Shown here in pieces: positions 1-8,895 of a stretch of DNA of 64,000 bases (the stretch's first letter is position 1; each line of letters begins with the position of its first letter). The notes under the pieces are model-generated. The model was given only the letters and a program-made list of their open reading frames with translations, did no database searches and was not told the origin of the DNA. This DNA comes from Massilia sp. KIM (lineage in GTDB: Bacteria > Pseudomonadota > Gammaproteobacteria > Burkholderiales > Burkholderiaceae_D). Made by a program: the position numbers and the translations under genes. The stretch is from positions 2,852,001 through 2,916,000 of the forward strand of contig NZ_MVAD01000001.1 in NCBI RefSeq assembly GCF_002007115.1, read 5' to 3'.

Positions 1-792
1 GCCCTCGGCGCCCTGGTGCTCGGCAATCCCAAGCACGTGCTGGCCGAACTGGCCCACCAGCTCAAGTCGATCGCCGCGCGCAAGAAGCACGACTCGGAAT
101 TCCAGCGCCAGCTGCTGCTCCTGATGTACGAACTGCTGCAGACCGCCGCCGGCGGCCTCAAGGCCCTGGACGCCCACGTCGAGGCCCCGGCCGAGAGCCC
201 GCTGTTCCAGCGCTACCCGCGCATCCTGGACGAACCCAAGCTGCTGGCTTTCATCGTCGACAACTTCCGCCTGATGGCCATGGGTAAGATCAACGCCCAC
301 GAACTGGAAGGCGTGCTGGAACAGGAACTGGACGCCATCCACGAGGAACTGACCCAGCCGGCCAAGTCGCTGCAGAAGATCGCCGAGGCGATGCCGGGCT
401 TCGGCATCCTGGCCGCGGTGCTGGGCATCGTGATGGCCATGTTCTCGGTCTCGGGCGGCGCCGATTCGGGCGAGATCGCCGAGAAGATCGGCGCGGCCAT
501 GGTCGGCACCTTCATCGGCATCTTCTTCTGCTACGGCCTGCTGGAACCGCTGGCCAACATGATGAAGCAGCTGGTGAACTCGGAAGCCTCGACCATGGAA
601 ACCGTGAAAGTGGTGCTGTGCACCCACGTGGCCGGCAAGCCGGCCCTGCTGGCGATCGACGCCGGCCGCCGCCTGATCCAGCTGAACACCAAGCCCAGCT
701 TCGCCCAGCTCGAACAGTGGATCAACGCCATGGGCGGCGAGGATGAATCGCAGAACAAGCGGCGCCGCACCAGCGACCGCATGACGGGGTAA
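1..792 (+). CDS. motA: Flagellar motor stator protein MotA (5' end outside window)
   Basis: Inner-membrane proton-channel subunit of the flagellar stator, partner of MotB. The frame is open from base 1 (A-L-G-A-L-V-L-G), so the N-terminus lies outside the window. The visible part has the MotA cytoplasmic loop (the YPRILDEPKLLAFIVDNFRL stretch aligns by eye with E. coli MotA). Two C-terminal membrane segments follow: FGILAAVLGIVMAMFSV, preceded by the conserved Pro of AMPGFG, and MVGTFIGIFFCYGLLEPLAN, containing the second conserved Pro. The C-terminus is basic and polar. The stop at 790-792 is followed 2 nt later by the motB GTG, so the two are translationally coupled. It resembles the enterobacterial, proton-type MotA rather than PomA. 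Confidence 0.95.
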   Translation, partial: ALGALVLGNPKHVLAELAHQLKSIAARKKHDSEFQRQLLLLMYELLQTAAGGLKALDAHVEAPAESPLFQRYPRILDEPKLLAFIVDNFRLMAMGKINAHELEGVLEQELDAIHEELTQPAKSLQKIAEAMPGFGILAAVLGIVMAMFSVSGGADSGEIAEKIGAAMVGTFIGIFFCYGLLEPLANMMKQLVNSEASTMETVKVVLCTHVAGKPALLAIDAGRRLIQLNTKPSFAQLEQWINAMGGEDESQNKRRRTSDRMTG

Positions 793-794
793 TC

Positions 795-1736
795 GTGTCC
801 GCGACCAAGAACGACAAGCACGAAGCCACCATCGTCAAGCGCGGCGGCGGCAAGCACGCGCACGACGAGCACGGCGGCGCCTGGAAAGTCGCCTTCGCCG
901 ACTTCTGCCTGGCCCTGATGGCCCTGTTCCTGGTGCTGTGGCTGATCGCCGCGCGCGAACAACAGAACCTCAAGAAGATCGTGCGCGACGCCACCGACAG
1001 CGGTATGCTGGAGGGTCTGGGTTCCAAGCCCCAGGTGGCTTCGGAGCAGACCGGCAGCATGATCGAGCGCTTCCAGCTGCCGATGGCCGGCCAGGGCGGC
1101 ACCGGCGACCCGGGGGCGCCGAGCGCGCCGCGGGTGGCCTACGAGACCGCCTCCGACCTGGCAGCCCTGTCCAAGGCCCTGGGCGAGATGAGCGCCGAAG
1201 CCGGCCTGGCCTCGAACCTGGCGACCGTGGTCACGCCCTACGGCCTGCGGGTGATGCTGCACGATACCGACAAGCAGGGCATGTACATGCGCGGCAGCGC
1301 ACTGCCCACCGGGCGTTTCGCGCGCCTGCTGCGCAAAATGGGGCCGCTGTTCGCCCAGATGAAGAACCAGATGCTGATCGTCGGACACACCGATTCCTCG
1401 CGCTTCGCCGGCCCCGACAGCGGCGGCTACTCGAACTGGGCGCTGTCGACCGACCGCGCGCTGTCGGCCCGCGCCGAGCTGCTGGGCGGCGGCATGCGCG
1501 CCGAGAGCGTGCTGCAGGTGGTGGGCATGGCCGACCGCGGTCCGCTCAATGCCGAGGAACCGCTGGCGGGCGTCAACCGCCGCATCGAGCTCCTGATACT
1601 GACCAGCGCCCAGTCGCGCGCGGTGTCCTCGATGTTCGGCACCCCGGGCAAGCCGGAAGCCCTGGGCAAGGAGGCTGCGATCGCCCTGCCCGACGCGGCC
1701 GCCCTGGAAGAACTGCGCCGCCAACTGCCGAAGTAA
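795..1736 (+). CDS. motB: Flagellar motor stator protein MotB
   Basis: Peptidoglycan-anchored stator subunit, 313 aa. A basic, His/Lys-rich N-terminal tail precedes one membrane helix near residues 32-52 (AFADFCLALMALFLVLWLI), whose Asp is the expected proton-binding residue. A plug/linker region follows, then a C-terminal OmpA-like peptidoglycan-binding domain with GHTDSSRF, SNWALSTDRALSARAELL and VNRRIELLIL, very similar to E. coli MotB. The start is GTG, 2 nt after the motA stop. It is followed directly by flgM, so motAB and flgMN probably form one transcription unit. Length matches the family. Confidence 0.95.
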   Translation: MSATKNDKHEATIVKRGGGKHAHDEHGGAWKVAFADFCLALMALFLVLWLIAAREQQNLKKIVRDATDSGMLEGLGSKPQVASEQTGSMIERFQLPMAGQGGTGDPGAPSAPRVAYETASDLAALSKALGEMSAEAGLASNLATVVTPYGLRVMLHDTDKQGMYMRGSALPTGRFARLLRKMGPLFAQMKNQMLIVGHTDSSRFAGPDSGGYSNWALSTDRALSARAELLGGGMRAESVLQVVGMADRGPLNAEEPLAGVNRRIELLILTSAQSRAVSSMFGTPGKPEALGKEAAIALPDAAALEELRRQLPK

Positions 1737-1738
1737 AC

Positions 1739-2035
1739 ATGACGATCCAATCGAAAACCCGAGCCAGCCGCATGAAGATCACCGGCACCACCGTCAGCAC
1801 CGTCAATGTGGGCGGCCAGAGCGTCGCCGCTCCGGTCCAGCAGGAAGCGCCCCAGGCGAGCGCTCCCGCCCTCCAGTCCGAGGTCCTGAAACCGGCCGCC
1901 GAAGCCCTGGGCAGCCTGCCCGACTTCGACGCCGCCCGCGTGGCCGAACTGCGCGACCAGCTGGCGCGCGGCGAGCTGCCCTTCGATCCGGCGCGCCTGG
2001 CGGGCCTGATCCAGAAGTTCCACGGAGGCCGCTGA
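1739..2035 (+). CDS. flgM: Anti-sigma-28 factor FlgM
   Basis: Small protein (98 aa from this ATG) that holds the flagellar sigma factor FliA inactive until the hook-basal body is complete, then is exported. The C-terminal helix VAELRDQLARGELPFDPARLAGLI aligns by eye with the FlgM sigma-binding region ([25 protein letters not shown] in Salmonella). The N-terminal half is Ala/Pro/Gln-rich and probably disordered, as is usual. An internal ATG at 1772 gives MKITGTTVSTVN, which looks more like a typical FlgM N-terminus (87 aa); the true start is uncertain. It sits between motB (stop 1736) and flgN (start 2037). Confidence 0.88.
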   Translation: MTIQSKTRASRMKITGTTVSTVNVGGQSVAAPVQQEAPQASAPALQSEVLKPAAEALGSLPDFDAARVAELRDQLARGELPFDPARLAGLIQKFHGGR

Positions 2036-2036
2036 G

Positions 2037-2465
2037 ATGGCCAAGCTCACCCGCCCCCAGGCCAATGCCCTGCTGCTCGACGGCGTCCAAGCCGACCTGC
2101 GCGACGGCCAGGAGGTCGCCGTCCTGCTCGAGCGCCAGTTCGAGGCCGCCGTGCGCCACCGCACCGCCGAGCTGAGCGAACTGGCCGGCCAGCTCACGCC
2201 CCTGCTGGACGCGATGGAAGCGCGGCGCCAGCAGCGCGTCTCGCTGGTGCGCGCCCTGCTCGGGCAGGACGCGGGCATGGACGCCTTCTTCGCCAGCCTC
2301 GAGCCAGGTGCGCGTGCGGCCGGCGAAGCGGCCTGGCGCGCACTGGAAACCCTGATCCTGGCCTGCAAGGCGGCCACCACCCGCAACGCCAGCCTGCTGG
2401 CCGAGCAGTATTCGGTGATGCAGCGCGTGCTGCACGGCGAGGACGACATCTATGCGCCCCGCTGA
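2037..2465 (+). CDS. flgN: FlgN-family flagellar export chaperone
   Basis: Cytoplasmic chaperone expected to deliver the hook-filament junction proteins FlgK and FlgL to the export gate, 142 aa. The sequence is mostly helical, with Leu/Glu/Arg heptads (ELSELAGQLTPLLDAMEARRQQRVSLVRALLG), and lacks any signal or membrane segment. Assignment rests on position immediately after flgM, size, and this helical pattern, because FlgN is poorly conserved. The start ATG is preceded by GGAGGCCGCTGAG. The 3' end overlaps the next gene by 14 nt. Confidence 0.85.
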   Translation: MAKLTRPQANALLLDGVQADLRDGQEVAVLLERQFEAAVRHRTAELSELAGQLTPLLDAMEARRQQRVSLVRALLGQDAGMDAFFASLEPGARAAGEAAWRALETLILACKAATTRNASLLAEQYSVMQRVLHGEDDIYAPR

Positions 2466-3210
2466 GATGCCGCGCATCGACGCGCTGGCGCCGACCGAAG
2501 CCACCCGCCCCACCGCCCCGCTCGCCAACGGTGGGGCCGGCGCCGGCTTCGGCCGCATGTTCGGCGAGCTGCAGGCCGAAGTGGCGGCCTTTATCCAGCA
2601 CGGCGACGGCGCCGGCACGGGAGACGGCGGCGCCGGCGCGCTGAGCCCCGAAGGCGCCCTGCTGCGCGCCCGCGCCAACGGCCTGATCATGGGCGCGGAA
2701 GAGAACGACGAAGCGGCGCCGGTCGGCGGCGCCGGCCTGGAGTCGCCGCAGCAGCGTGCATTCCTGGACAGCATCGCGCCCTGGGCGCGCGAAGCGGCCG
2801 GGCAGCTGGGCGTGGCCCCGGAACTGGTGGCCGCCCACGCGGCGCTGGAATCGGGCTGGGGCCAGCGCCCCTTGAGCACCGCCGCCGGCGCCTCCAGCCA
2901 CAACCTGTTCGGCATCAAGGCCGGCTCGAACTGGAACGGGGCGGTGACCGATTCCGCCACCACCGAATACGTGAACGGCAGCGCGCTCAAGACCCGCGAG
3001 CGCTTCCGCGCCTACCCGGACGCCGGCGCGGCCTTCCGCGACTACGCCCAGATGCTGATCGATAACCCGCGCTACCGCGGCGCGCTCAACGTGGGCGGCG
3101 ACGCGCGCGCCTTCGCCCAGGGCCTGGCGCGCGGCGGCTACGCCACCGATCCGAACTATGCGGCCAAGCTGACGCGCCTGGCGAACCAGCTGCAGGGATC
3201 CTTCGACTGA
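2452..3210 (+). CDS. Stand-alone flagellar-type glucosaminidase (FlgJ C-terminal domain homologue)
   Basis: Predicted peptidoglycan hydrolase of 252 aa that would open the wall for rod assembly. Residues 1 to about 95 are low complexity. The rest is a glucosaminidase domain like the C-terminal half of dual-domain FlgJ: SPQQRAFLDSIAPWAREAA, VAAHAALESGWGQ (with the catalytic Glu), HNLFGIKAGSNW, RERFRAYPDAGAAFRDYAQML and NPRYRGAL. There is no rod-binding domain here; that domain is a separate gene at 10014-10355, so FlgJ is split. No clear signal peptide is visible, so export may use the flagellar apparatus. The start overlaps flgN; an alternative ATG lies at 2467. Confidence 0.85.
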   Translation: MRPAEMPRIDALAPTEATRPTAPLANGGAGAGFGRMFGELQAEVAAFIQHGDGAGTGDGGAGALSPEGALLRARANGLIMGAEENDEAAPVGGAGLESPQQRAFLDSIAPWAREAAGQLGVAPELVAAHAALESGWGQRPLSTAAGASSHNLFGIKAGSNWNGAVTDSATTEYVNGSALKTRERFRAYPDAGAAFRDYAQMLIDNPRYRGALNVGGDARAFAQGLARGGYATDPNYAAKLTRLANQLQGSFD

Positions 3211-3221
3211 GCGGCCGGCCG

Positions 3222-3932
3222 TCAGCGGCGCGACACCGGCAGGTCGACCGGTTCGACCGTGCCGGCGCCGGCCACCCGCATGCGCACCACCTGCCCGCTG
3301 GCGGCGTTGCGCACCCGGACCACGGCGCCGCGAGCACCGGCGTCCAGGGCTTCGCCGGCCATGCTGACTTCGATGCCCTCGTGGCGCGCCACCATCAGCA
3401 CCTGGTCGCCGCGCTTGACCACCAGCGGCGCGGCCAGCTGGCCGCTGCGCAGGATCTCGCCGGCGCGCAGGCTGCGGCGCGGGCTCTGGCCCACCGCCAG
3501 CGCCAGGTCGCCGATCGCGTCCGGCGCCTGGGTGATGTCGCGCCGCTCGAGGGCGAGGTCGGCCTCGGCCAGCGGCTGGTTGGCGCCGACCGGGGCGGCG
3601 GTCACCGCCACCTGGGCCGAGATGCGGGCGCGCACCAGGAAATCCTGGCGCCAGCCCTTGCCCGCCGGGCAGCGCGCCACGAAGCGCATGCGCGCCGGCT
3701 GGCGGGTGTCGAGCGCGTCGACCTCGACCGGTTTGGCGCAGGGCGGCGCCGGGCGGCTGCTGAGGACCTCGAGGTCGAATTGTGGATCGGACAAGGCGCT
3801 GGCGCTGGCCATCTTGTCCAAATGATATCGGGCAGCCTGTTCTACCTCTGCAGTAATAGTTTGTGCCGACACGGTTGTGGCGTACAAAAGACAGGTTACA
3901 ATGAACGGGGTTGCCGTACGGAAAGCAATCAT
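3222..3932 (-). CDS. flgA: Flagellar P-ring assembly chaperone FlgA
   Basis: Periplasmic chaperone needed to assemble the FlgI P ring. From the chosen ATG (3932) it is 236 aa with a signal peptide (MIAFRTATPFIVTCLLYATTVSA|QT). A SAF-type C-terminal domain includes GANQPLAEADLALERRDIT, LRAGEILRSGQLAAPLVVKRGDQVLMVA and GARGAVVRVRN. A longer frame starts at 3962, but the signal peptide argues for 3932. It is divergent from flgB, with about 67 bp between starts, so the two promoters must overlap. The 3' end converges on the glucosaminidase gene with an 11-bp gap. Confidence 0.93.
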   Translation of the reverse strand: MIAFRTATPFIVTCLLYATTVSAQTITAEVEQAARYHLDKMASASALSDPQFDLEVLSSRPAPPCAKPVEVDALDTRQPARMRFVARCPAGKGWRQDFLVRARISAQVAVTAAPVGANQPLAEADLALERRDITQAPDAIGDLALAVGQSPRRSLRAGEILRSGQLAAPLVVKRGDQVLMVARHEGIEVSMAGEALDAGARGAVVRVRNAASGQVVRMRVAGAGTVEPVDLPVSRR

Positions 3933-3999
3933 TGGACAATGATGGACCAGCGAAAAAGACACATTCTAATTCACTGCAGTCACCCTACGAAGGATCGCC

Positions 4000-4359
4000 A
4001 TGACGATTAATTTCAAAGAAGCCCTCGGTGTGCATGCCGACGCGCTGCAGCTGCGCGCCGAACGCACCCGCGTGCTTGCATCGAACATCGCCAACGAAAG
4101 CACGCCCGGCTATACCGCGCGCGACATCGACTTCGCCCAGGCACTGCAGGAGCGCATCGACGAAGAAGCCGGCGCGCCCACCCTGTCCGAGGACGGCCCG
4201 CTGTACCGCGTGCCCTACCACCCCAGCGCCGACGGCAACACCGTCGAGATCGGCGTCGAACAGGCCGCGTTCTCGCAGAACGCCTCGGACTTCCAGACCA
4301 GCCTCACCTTCATCAACATGAAGCTGCGCGGTCTGGCCAAGGCCATCAACGGTCAATAA
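4000..4359 (+). CDS. flgB: Flagellar proximal rod protein FlgB
   Basis: First proximal rod subunit, 119 aa, exported by the flagellar type III system. It has the N-terminal rod/hook motif VLASNIANESTPGYTARDIDF near residues 27-47 and the C-terminal heptad segment FQTSLTFINMKLRGLAKAI. The RBS AAGGATCGCC precedes the ATG. It leads the long plus-strand flgBCDEFGHIJKL run, with flgC 20 nt downstream. The N- and C-terminal helices would form the rod coiled coil. Length matches the compact FlgB family. Confidence 0.95.
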   Translation: MTINFKEALGVHADALQLRAERTRVLASNIANESTPGYTARDIDFAQALQERIDEEAGAPTLSEDGPLYRVPYHPSADGNTVEIGVEQAAFSQNASDFQTSLTFINMKLRGLAKAINGQ

Positions 4360-4379
4360 GCAGGCCAACAAGGACCATT

Positions 4380-4784
4380 ATGAGCTTCAAGGATATTTCC
4401 CAAATCGCCGGTTCGGCGATGGCGGCCCAGACCGTGCGCCTCAACACGATCGCCAGCAACCTGGCCAACGCCAACGCAGCGGCCGGTTCCGAGACCGAGG
4501 GCTACCGCGCGCGCAAGCCGGTGTTCGCCGCCATGATCGGCGACGAAGGCGTGGCGCGCGTGCAGGTGCTGGACGTGGTGCAGTCGGCCGAGCCGCTGCG
4601 CCGCATGCACGAACCCGACAATCCCCTGGCCGACGCCGAGGGCTATGTCTACTACGCCAACGTCAACGAAGTGGCCGAGATGGCGGACATGATGGCCGCC
4701 TCGCGCGCCTTCGAGACCAATGTCGAAGTGATGGGCCGCATCAAGTCCATGCAGCAGTCGCTGCTCAAGCTGGGAGAGGGCTGA
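4380..4784 (+). CDS. flgC: Flagellar proximal rod protein FlgC
   Basis: Proximal rod subunit, 134 aa. The N-terminus has the rod motif RLNTIASNLANANAAAGSETEGYRARKPVF, and the C-terminus has the FlgC-typical YYANVNEVAEMADMMAASRAFETNVEVM segment. The RBS AAGGACC precedes the ATG. It ends 1 nt before the flgD ATG. It would stack on FlgB in the rod within the periplasm. Confidence 0.95.
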   Translation: MSFKDISQIAGSAMAAQTVRLNTIASNLANANAAAGSETEGYRARKPVFAAMIGDEGVARVQVLDVVQSAEPLRRMHEPDNPLADAEGYVYYANVNEVAEMADMMAASRAFETNVEVMGRIKSMQQSLLKLGEG

Positions 4785-4785
4785 T

Positions 4786-5478
4786 ATGGTCGCCGCAACC
4801 AATGCCTTCGGCTTCCCCTCGTCCGGCACGAACAACAACGGCGATACCGTCGCGCCGGGCGTCCAGATGAGCGAGAACAAGGACATGTTCACCAAGCTGC
4901 TGGTGGCCCAGATCCGCAACCAGGACCCGCTCGCGCCCTCCGATCCGAGCCAGTTCGTGAACCAGCTGTCGCAGCTGTCGCAGACCGAGGCCCTGGAGAA
5001 CCTGGCCCAGACCACCACCGCCAGCGCCAGCATGCTGCAAAGCCTGCAGGTGCTGGGCATGGGCAGCCAGGTCGGTTCCGAGATCTCGGTCGAGACCGGC
5101 CGCGTGCGCATCGACGGCGCCAAGATCAACGCCAGCGTCCAGCTTACCGGCGCCAGCAACCTGACCGCCGTCACCCTGACCAGCGCCGGCGGCCAGACGA
5201 CCCGCATCGAGCTGCCGGCGCACGGCAGCGGCCCCCAGAGCTTCACCATCGACCCGGAAAAGCTTGGCCTGCCTGCAGGCAGCTACAGCATCGCCGCCGA
5301 AGCCTCGGACGGCACCAAGCCCGCCATCGAAGTCACCGCGCGCCTGGACAGCGTGCGCCTGTCGGCCAACGGCGGCCTGCTGCTGAATGTGGCCGGCGTC
5401 GGCGAAATCGGTCCCGAATACATCACCAGCTTCAAAGGCAAACCCGCTGCCCAGGTGGCGGCCGTCTCGGATAACTGA
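4786..5478 (+). CDS. flgD: Flagellar hook-capping (scaffolding) protein FlgD
   Basis: Hook cap of 230 aa that sits at the growing hook tip and is discarded when the hook is complete. The conserved N-terminal region reads DMFTKLLVAQIRNQDPLAPSD, then FVNQLSQLSQTEALENL. The remainder is a FlgD Ig-like/tudor pair (ASNLTAVTLTSAGGQTTRIELP and following). It starts directly after flgC (1-nt spacer) with GAGAGGGCTGAT as RBS, and flgE follows 11 nt downstream. Confidence 0.95.
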   Translation: MVAATNAFGFPSSGTNNNGDTVAPGVQMSENKDMFTKLLVAQIRNQDPLAPSDPSQFVNQLSQLSQTEALENLAQTTTASASMLQSLQVLGMGSQVGSEISVETGRVRIDGAKINASVQLTGASNLTAVTLTSAGGQTTRIELPAHGSGPQSFTIDPEKLGLPAGSYSIAAEASDGTKPAIEVTARLDSVRLSANGGLLLNVAGVGEIGPEYITSFKGKPAAQVAAVSDN

Positions 5479-5489
5479 AAGGATTCCCC

Positions 5490-6680
5490 ATGAGCTTCAA
5501 TATCGCCCTCTCCGGCATCCAGGCCATCAACGAGCAACTGACGGCCGTCTCGAACAACATCGCCAACGCCGGCACCTACGGCTTCAAGAGCAGCCGCGCC
5601 AACTTCTCGGCGGTGTACGCCGGCGACCAGGCCAATGGCGTCGAAGTCGGTTCGCTGACCCAGAACATCGGCAAGAACGGCAGCCTGCAGAACACCGGCC
5701 GCGGCCTCGACGCCGCGATCCAGGGCCGCGGCTTCTTCGCGGTGCGCGATTCCCAGGGCGTGATCAACTACACCCGCGTCGGCATCTTCAAGGCCGACAA
5801 GGAAGGTTTCCTGGTCGACCCGCAGGGCAAGAAGGTGCAGGGCTATGGCCCGGCCGTGGGCGGCGCCATGGGCGCCCTGGGCGACATCAAGGTGCCGACC
5901 GGCCAGATCCCGGCGGTCGCCAGCACCAAGCTGACCTATGTGGGCAACCTCTCGTCGGACTGGACCAACCCGACCGTGACCCCGTTCGACCCGAACAACA
6001 ACAAGTCCTACAACATGGTCAAGCAGACCGTGCTGTACGACTCGCTGGGCGGCGAACACACCGTCTCGCAGTACTTCATCCGTACCGGCGCCAACACCGT
6101 GCAGGTGCGCTATGCCTTCGACGGCGCGGCCCCGGGCCCGACCGCGACCATGACCTTCGACACCAATGGCCAGCTGACCGCCCCGCTGCCGACGCCGACC
6201 CCGGCGCTGAGCATCCCGGCCGCCAACGGCGCCGCCGCGATCAACTTCACGATCGACTACACCGGCACCACCCGCTTCGCCGGCGAAGCCACCACCACCA
6301 CCAACCGCGCCGACGGCTATCCCTCGGGCGCCTTCGTGGGCGTGGAAATGGCCGAAGACGGCTCGGTCGTGGCCAAGTACAGCAACGAACAGCAGCAGAT
6401 CGTCGGCACCGTGGCCCTGGCCACCTTCCCCGACGAGGACGGCCTGACCCAGGTCAGCGACACCTCCTGGGTCGCCAACAACACCTCGGGCGCGCCGCTG
6501 TACACCACCCCGGGCGTGGGCCTGGCCGGCAAGCTGGCCAAGGGCGCGCTGGAAGGCTCGAACGTGGACATCACCTCGGAACTGGTGGGCCTGATGACCT
6601 CGCAGCGCAACTACCAGGCGAACTCCAAGGTCATCACCACCGAGAACCAGATGATGCAGGCCCTCATGCAGGCCCTGTAA
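5490..6680 (+). CDS. flgE: Flagellar hook protein FlgE
   Basis: Major hook subunit, 396 aa. The N-terminal helix has ALSGIQAINEQLTAVSNNIA followed by NAGTYGFKSSRANF. The central beta-rich domains carry FlgE features (GRGFFAVRD, YTRVGIFKADKEGFLVDPQG). The C-terminus has GALEGSNVDITSELVGLM and a terminal helix SQRNYQANSKVITTENQMMQ. The RBS AAGGATTCCCC precedes the ATG. Length is close to the enteric FlgE (about 400 aa), which suggests a simple hook without large D2/D3 insertions. Confidence 0.96.
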   Translation: MSFNIALSGIQAINEQLTAVSNNIANAGTYGFKSSRANFSAVYAGDQANGVEVGSLTQNIGKNGSLQNTGRGLDAAIQGRGFFAVRDSQGVINYTRVGIFKADKEGFLVDPQGKKVQGYGPAVGGAMGALGDIKVPTGQIPAVASTKLTYVGNLSSDWTNPTVTPFDPNNNKSYNMVKQTVLYDSLGGEHTVSQYFIRTGANTVQVRYAFDGAAPGPTATMTFDTNGQLTAPLPTPTPALSIPAANGAAAINFTIDYTGTTRFAGEATTTTNRADGYPSGAFVGVEMAEDGSVVAKYSNEQQQIVGTVALATFPDEDGLTQVSDTSWVANNTSGAPLYTTPGVGLAGKLAKGALEGSNVDITSELVGLMTSQRNYQANSKVITTENQMMQALMQAL

Positions 6681-6689
6681 GACTGAGCC

Positions 6690-7415
6690 ATGGATAAACT
6701 GATCTTCACTGCCGTCAGCGGCGCCGAGCGCACCATGCGCGCCCAGCAGGTGCGCGCCAACAACCTCGCCAACGCCGACACTCCGGGCTTCCGCGCCAAC
6801 ATCGAGCTGGCCTCGGTGCAGGCGCTGGGCGGCTACGGCTACGACGACGTGCACCTGTCCAAGATCGAGGCCGACACGATCTCGACCCGCGCCGGCGCGG
6901 TGCGCGAGACCGGCCGCGCGCTCGACGTCGCGGTCAACGGCAACGGCTACCTGGCGGTGCAGTGGGGAGACGGCGAAGCCTATACCCGCGCCGGCGCGAT
7001 CGACATCGACGCGCAAGGCAACCTGTCGGTGCAGGGCCGCCCCCTGCTGGGCGAAGGCGGCCCGATCACCCTGCCGCCCCACACCGCGGTCGACATCGCG
7101 GTCGACGGCACCATCTCGGTGATGCCGGAAGGCGGCACCCTGATGCAGGTGGTGGACCGCCTGCGCCTGGTGAGCGCCGAAGGCGCCGAACTGGCCAAGA
7201 ACGAAGCCGGCCTGATCGTGCCGCGCGGCGGCGACCCGCTGCCGGCCGACCCCAACGTCACGGTGCGCGGCCGCGCCCTCGAGGGCAGCAATGTCTCGGC
7301 GGTGGAGGAGATGGTCGCCGTAATGAGCCTGAACCGCTCTTTCGAGATGCAGATGAAGCTGTTCAAGGCCAGCGACAGCATGAACGAGGTGGGCAACCGC
7401 CTCATCGGCGGCTAA
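6690..7415 (+). CDS. flgF: Flagellar proximal rod protein FlgF
   Basis: Rod subunit, 241 aa. The N-terminal rod motif is RANNLANADTPGFRANIELA; the middle part is GNGYLAVQWGDGEAYTRAGAIDID; the C-terminus has GRALEGSNVSAVEEMVAVMSLNRSFE. It is paralogous to FlgG, which follows after a 32-nt gap containing the flgG RBS (CTAGGGAGCC). The 9-nt spacing to flgE indicates one operon. Confidence 0.95.
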   Translation: MDKLIFTAVSGAERTMRAQQVRANNLANADTPGFRANIELASVQALGGYGYDDVHLSKIEADTISTRAGAVRETGRALDVAVNGNGYLAVQWGDGEAYTRAGAIDIDAQGNLSVQGRPLLGEGGPITLPPHTAVDIAVDGTISVMPEGGTLMQVVDRLRLVSAEGAELAKNEAGLIVPRGGDPLPADPNVTVRGRALEGSNVSAVEEMVAVMSLNRSFEMQMKLFKASDSMNEVGNRLIGG

Positions 7416-7447
7416 GCCGCCGCCACAACCAATACTAGGGAGCCAAC

Positions 7448-8233
7448 ATGAATCCAGCAATGTGGATCAGCAAGACCGGCGTGCAGGCACAGGATGCCAA
7501 GCTGCAGGCGATCGCCAACAACCTGGCGAACGTGAACACCACCGGCTTCAAGCGCGACCGCGTCGTCTTCGAAGACCTGTTCTACCAGGTCGACTCGCAG
7601 CCGGGCGCCCAGAACGCGGACAACACCGTCACCAACGGCGTGCAGCTCGGTAACGGCACGCGCGTGGTCGGCACCCAGAAGGTCTTCAGCGACGGCAACG
7701 TCCAGATGACCAGCCAGCAGTGGGACGTGGCCATCATGGGCCAGGGCTTCCTGCAGGTGCGCCGTCCGAACGGCGAACCGGCCTATACCCGCGCCGGCAA
7801 CCTGACCCTGGACCCGAACGGCACCCTGACCAATGCCCAGGGCCTGCCCCTGGTGCCCCAGATCACCGTGCCGGCCAACGCCACCAAGATCACCATCGGC
7901 GAGAACGGCATGGTCTCGGCCACCATCCCCGGCCAGGCCGCACCGACCGAACTGGGCCAGCTGACCCTGACCTCCTTCATCAACCCGGCCGGCCTGCTGG
8001 CCCTGGGCGACAACCTGTTCCAGGAAACCGCGGCCAGCGGCACCCCGAACGAGGGCCGTCCGGGCGACGCCGCCTTCGGCAAGCTCAAGCAGGGCGCGCT
8101 GGAAGGCTCGAACGTCCAGGTGGTCGAGGAAATGGTCGACATGATCGCCGCCCAGCGCACCTACGAGATGAACACCAAGGTGCTGTCGGCGGCCGACAAC
8201 ATGCTCCAGTACCTGGCGCAGGCTGCACGTTAA
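7448..8233 (+). CDS. flgG: Flagellar distal rod protein FlgG
   Basis: Distal rod subunit, 261 aa, spanning the periplasm through the P and L rings. Highly conserved motifs: MWISKTGVQAQDAKLQAIA, NNLANVNTTGFKRDRVVFED, WDVAIMGQGFLQVRRPNG, and GALEGSNVQVVEEMVDMIAA followed by QRTYEMNTKVLSAADNML. The RBS is AGGGAGCCAAC. The stop is 4 nt before the flgH ATG. Length equals that of the family. Confidence 0.97.
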   Translation: MNPAMWISKTGVQAQDAKLQAIANNLANVNTTGFKRDRVVFEDLFYQVDSQPGAQNADNTVTNGVQLGNGTRVVGTQKVFSDGNVQMTSQQWDVAIMGQGFLQVRRPNGEPAYTRAGNLTLDPNGTLTNAQGLPLVPQITVPANATKITIGENGMVSATIPGQAAPTELGQLTLTSFINPAGLLALGDNLFQETAASGTPNEGRPGDAAFGKLKQGALEGSNVQVVEEMVDMIAAQRTYEMNTKVLSAADNMLQYLAQAAR

Positions 8234-8237
8234 GAAA

Positions 8238-8888
8238 ATGAAATACCTGACCGCGGCGCTGTGCGCCCTTCTGCTGGCCGGCTGCGCTTCGCGCGCGCCG
8301 GTTGCTTCCAACGACGACGACGACCTGGTGCCGATGCGCACGGCGTCGCGTGGCGGCGTCTCGGGTGGCGTGTTCGCGAGTGACATCGCGCCGCTGACCT
8401 CGGACAGCCGCGCCTACCGCGTGGGCGACGCGGTCACTGTCATCCTGCAGGAAACCACCCAGGCCAGCAAGCGCGCCGGGACCACCATCTCGAAAGACTC
8501 CTCGGTCGGCGTGAACCCGATCGGGGCGCTGGGCAAGACCTTCGGCAAGACCGGGATCGACATCTCGGCCGAGCGCGGTTTCCAGGGCGACGCCACCAGC
8601 ACCCAGCAGAACGCCCTGTCGGGCGCGCTGACCGTAGTGGTGCAGGAAGTGCTGCCCAACGGCCTGCTGCGCGTGGCCGGCGAGAAGAACCTGACCTTGA
8701 ACCAGGGCGAGGAATTCGTGCGCCTGAAAGGCTATATCCGCGCCGCCGACATCGACGCCGACAACCAGATCTCCTCGCTGCGCGTGGCCAACGCGCGCAT
8801 CGCCTATTCGGCCAAGGGCGCGCTGGCCGACGCCAACCAGCCGGGCTGGCTGACCCGTTTCTTCAACAGCCCGCTGATGCCTTTCTGA
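8238..8888 (+). CDS. flgH: Flagellar L-ring lipoprotein FlgH
   Basis: Outer-membrane L-ring subunit, 216 aa. The N-terminus is a lipoprotein signal with lipobox LLAGC, so Cys16 is lipidated. Conserved FlgH segments include [60 protein letters not shown] and the C-terminal [14 protein letters not shown]. It is 4 nt from flgG and 7 nt from flgI, consistent with tight co-translation of the ring proteins. Confidence 0.96.
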   Translation: MKYLTAALCALLLAGCASRAPVASNDDDDLVPMRTASRGGVSGGVFASDIAPLTSDSRAYRVGDAVTVILQETTQASKRAGTTISKDSSVGVNPIGALGKTFGKTGIDISAERGFQGDATSTQQNALSGALTVVVQEVLPNGLLRVAGEKNLTLNQGEEFVRLKGYIRAADIDADNQISSLRVANARIAYSAKGALADANQPGWLTRFFNSPLMPF

Positions 8889-8895
8889 GGACGAC

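Noticed and set aside
5283..7460. A 725-codon minus frame opposite flgD-flgG
   Set aside because: Antisense shadow of four well-conserved flagellar genes; no recognisable domain.
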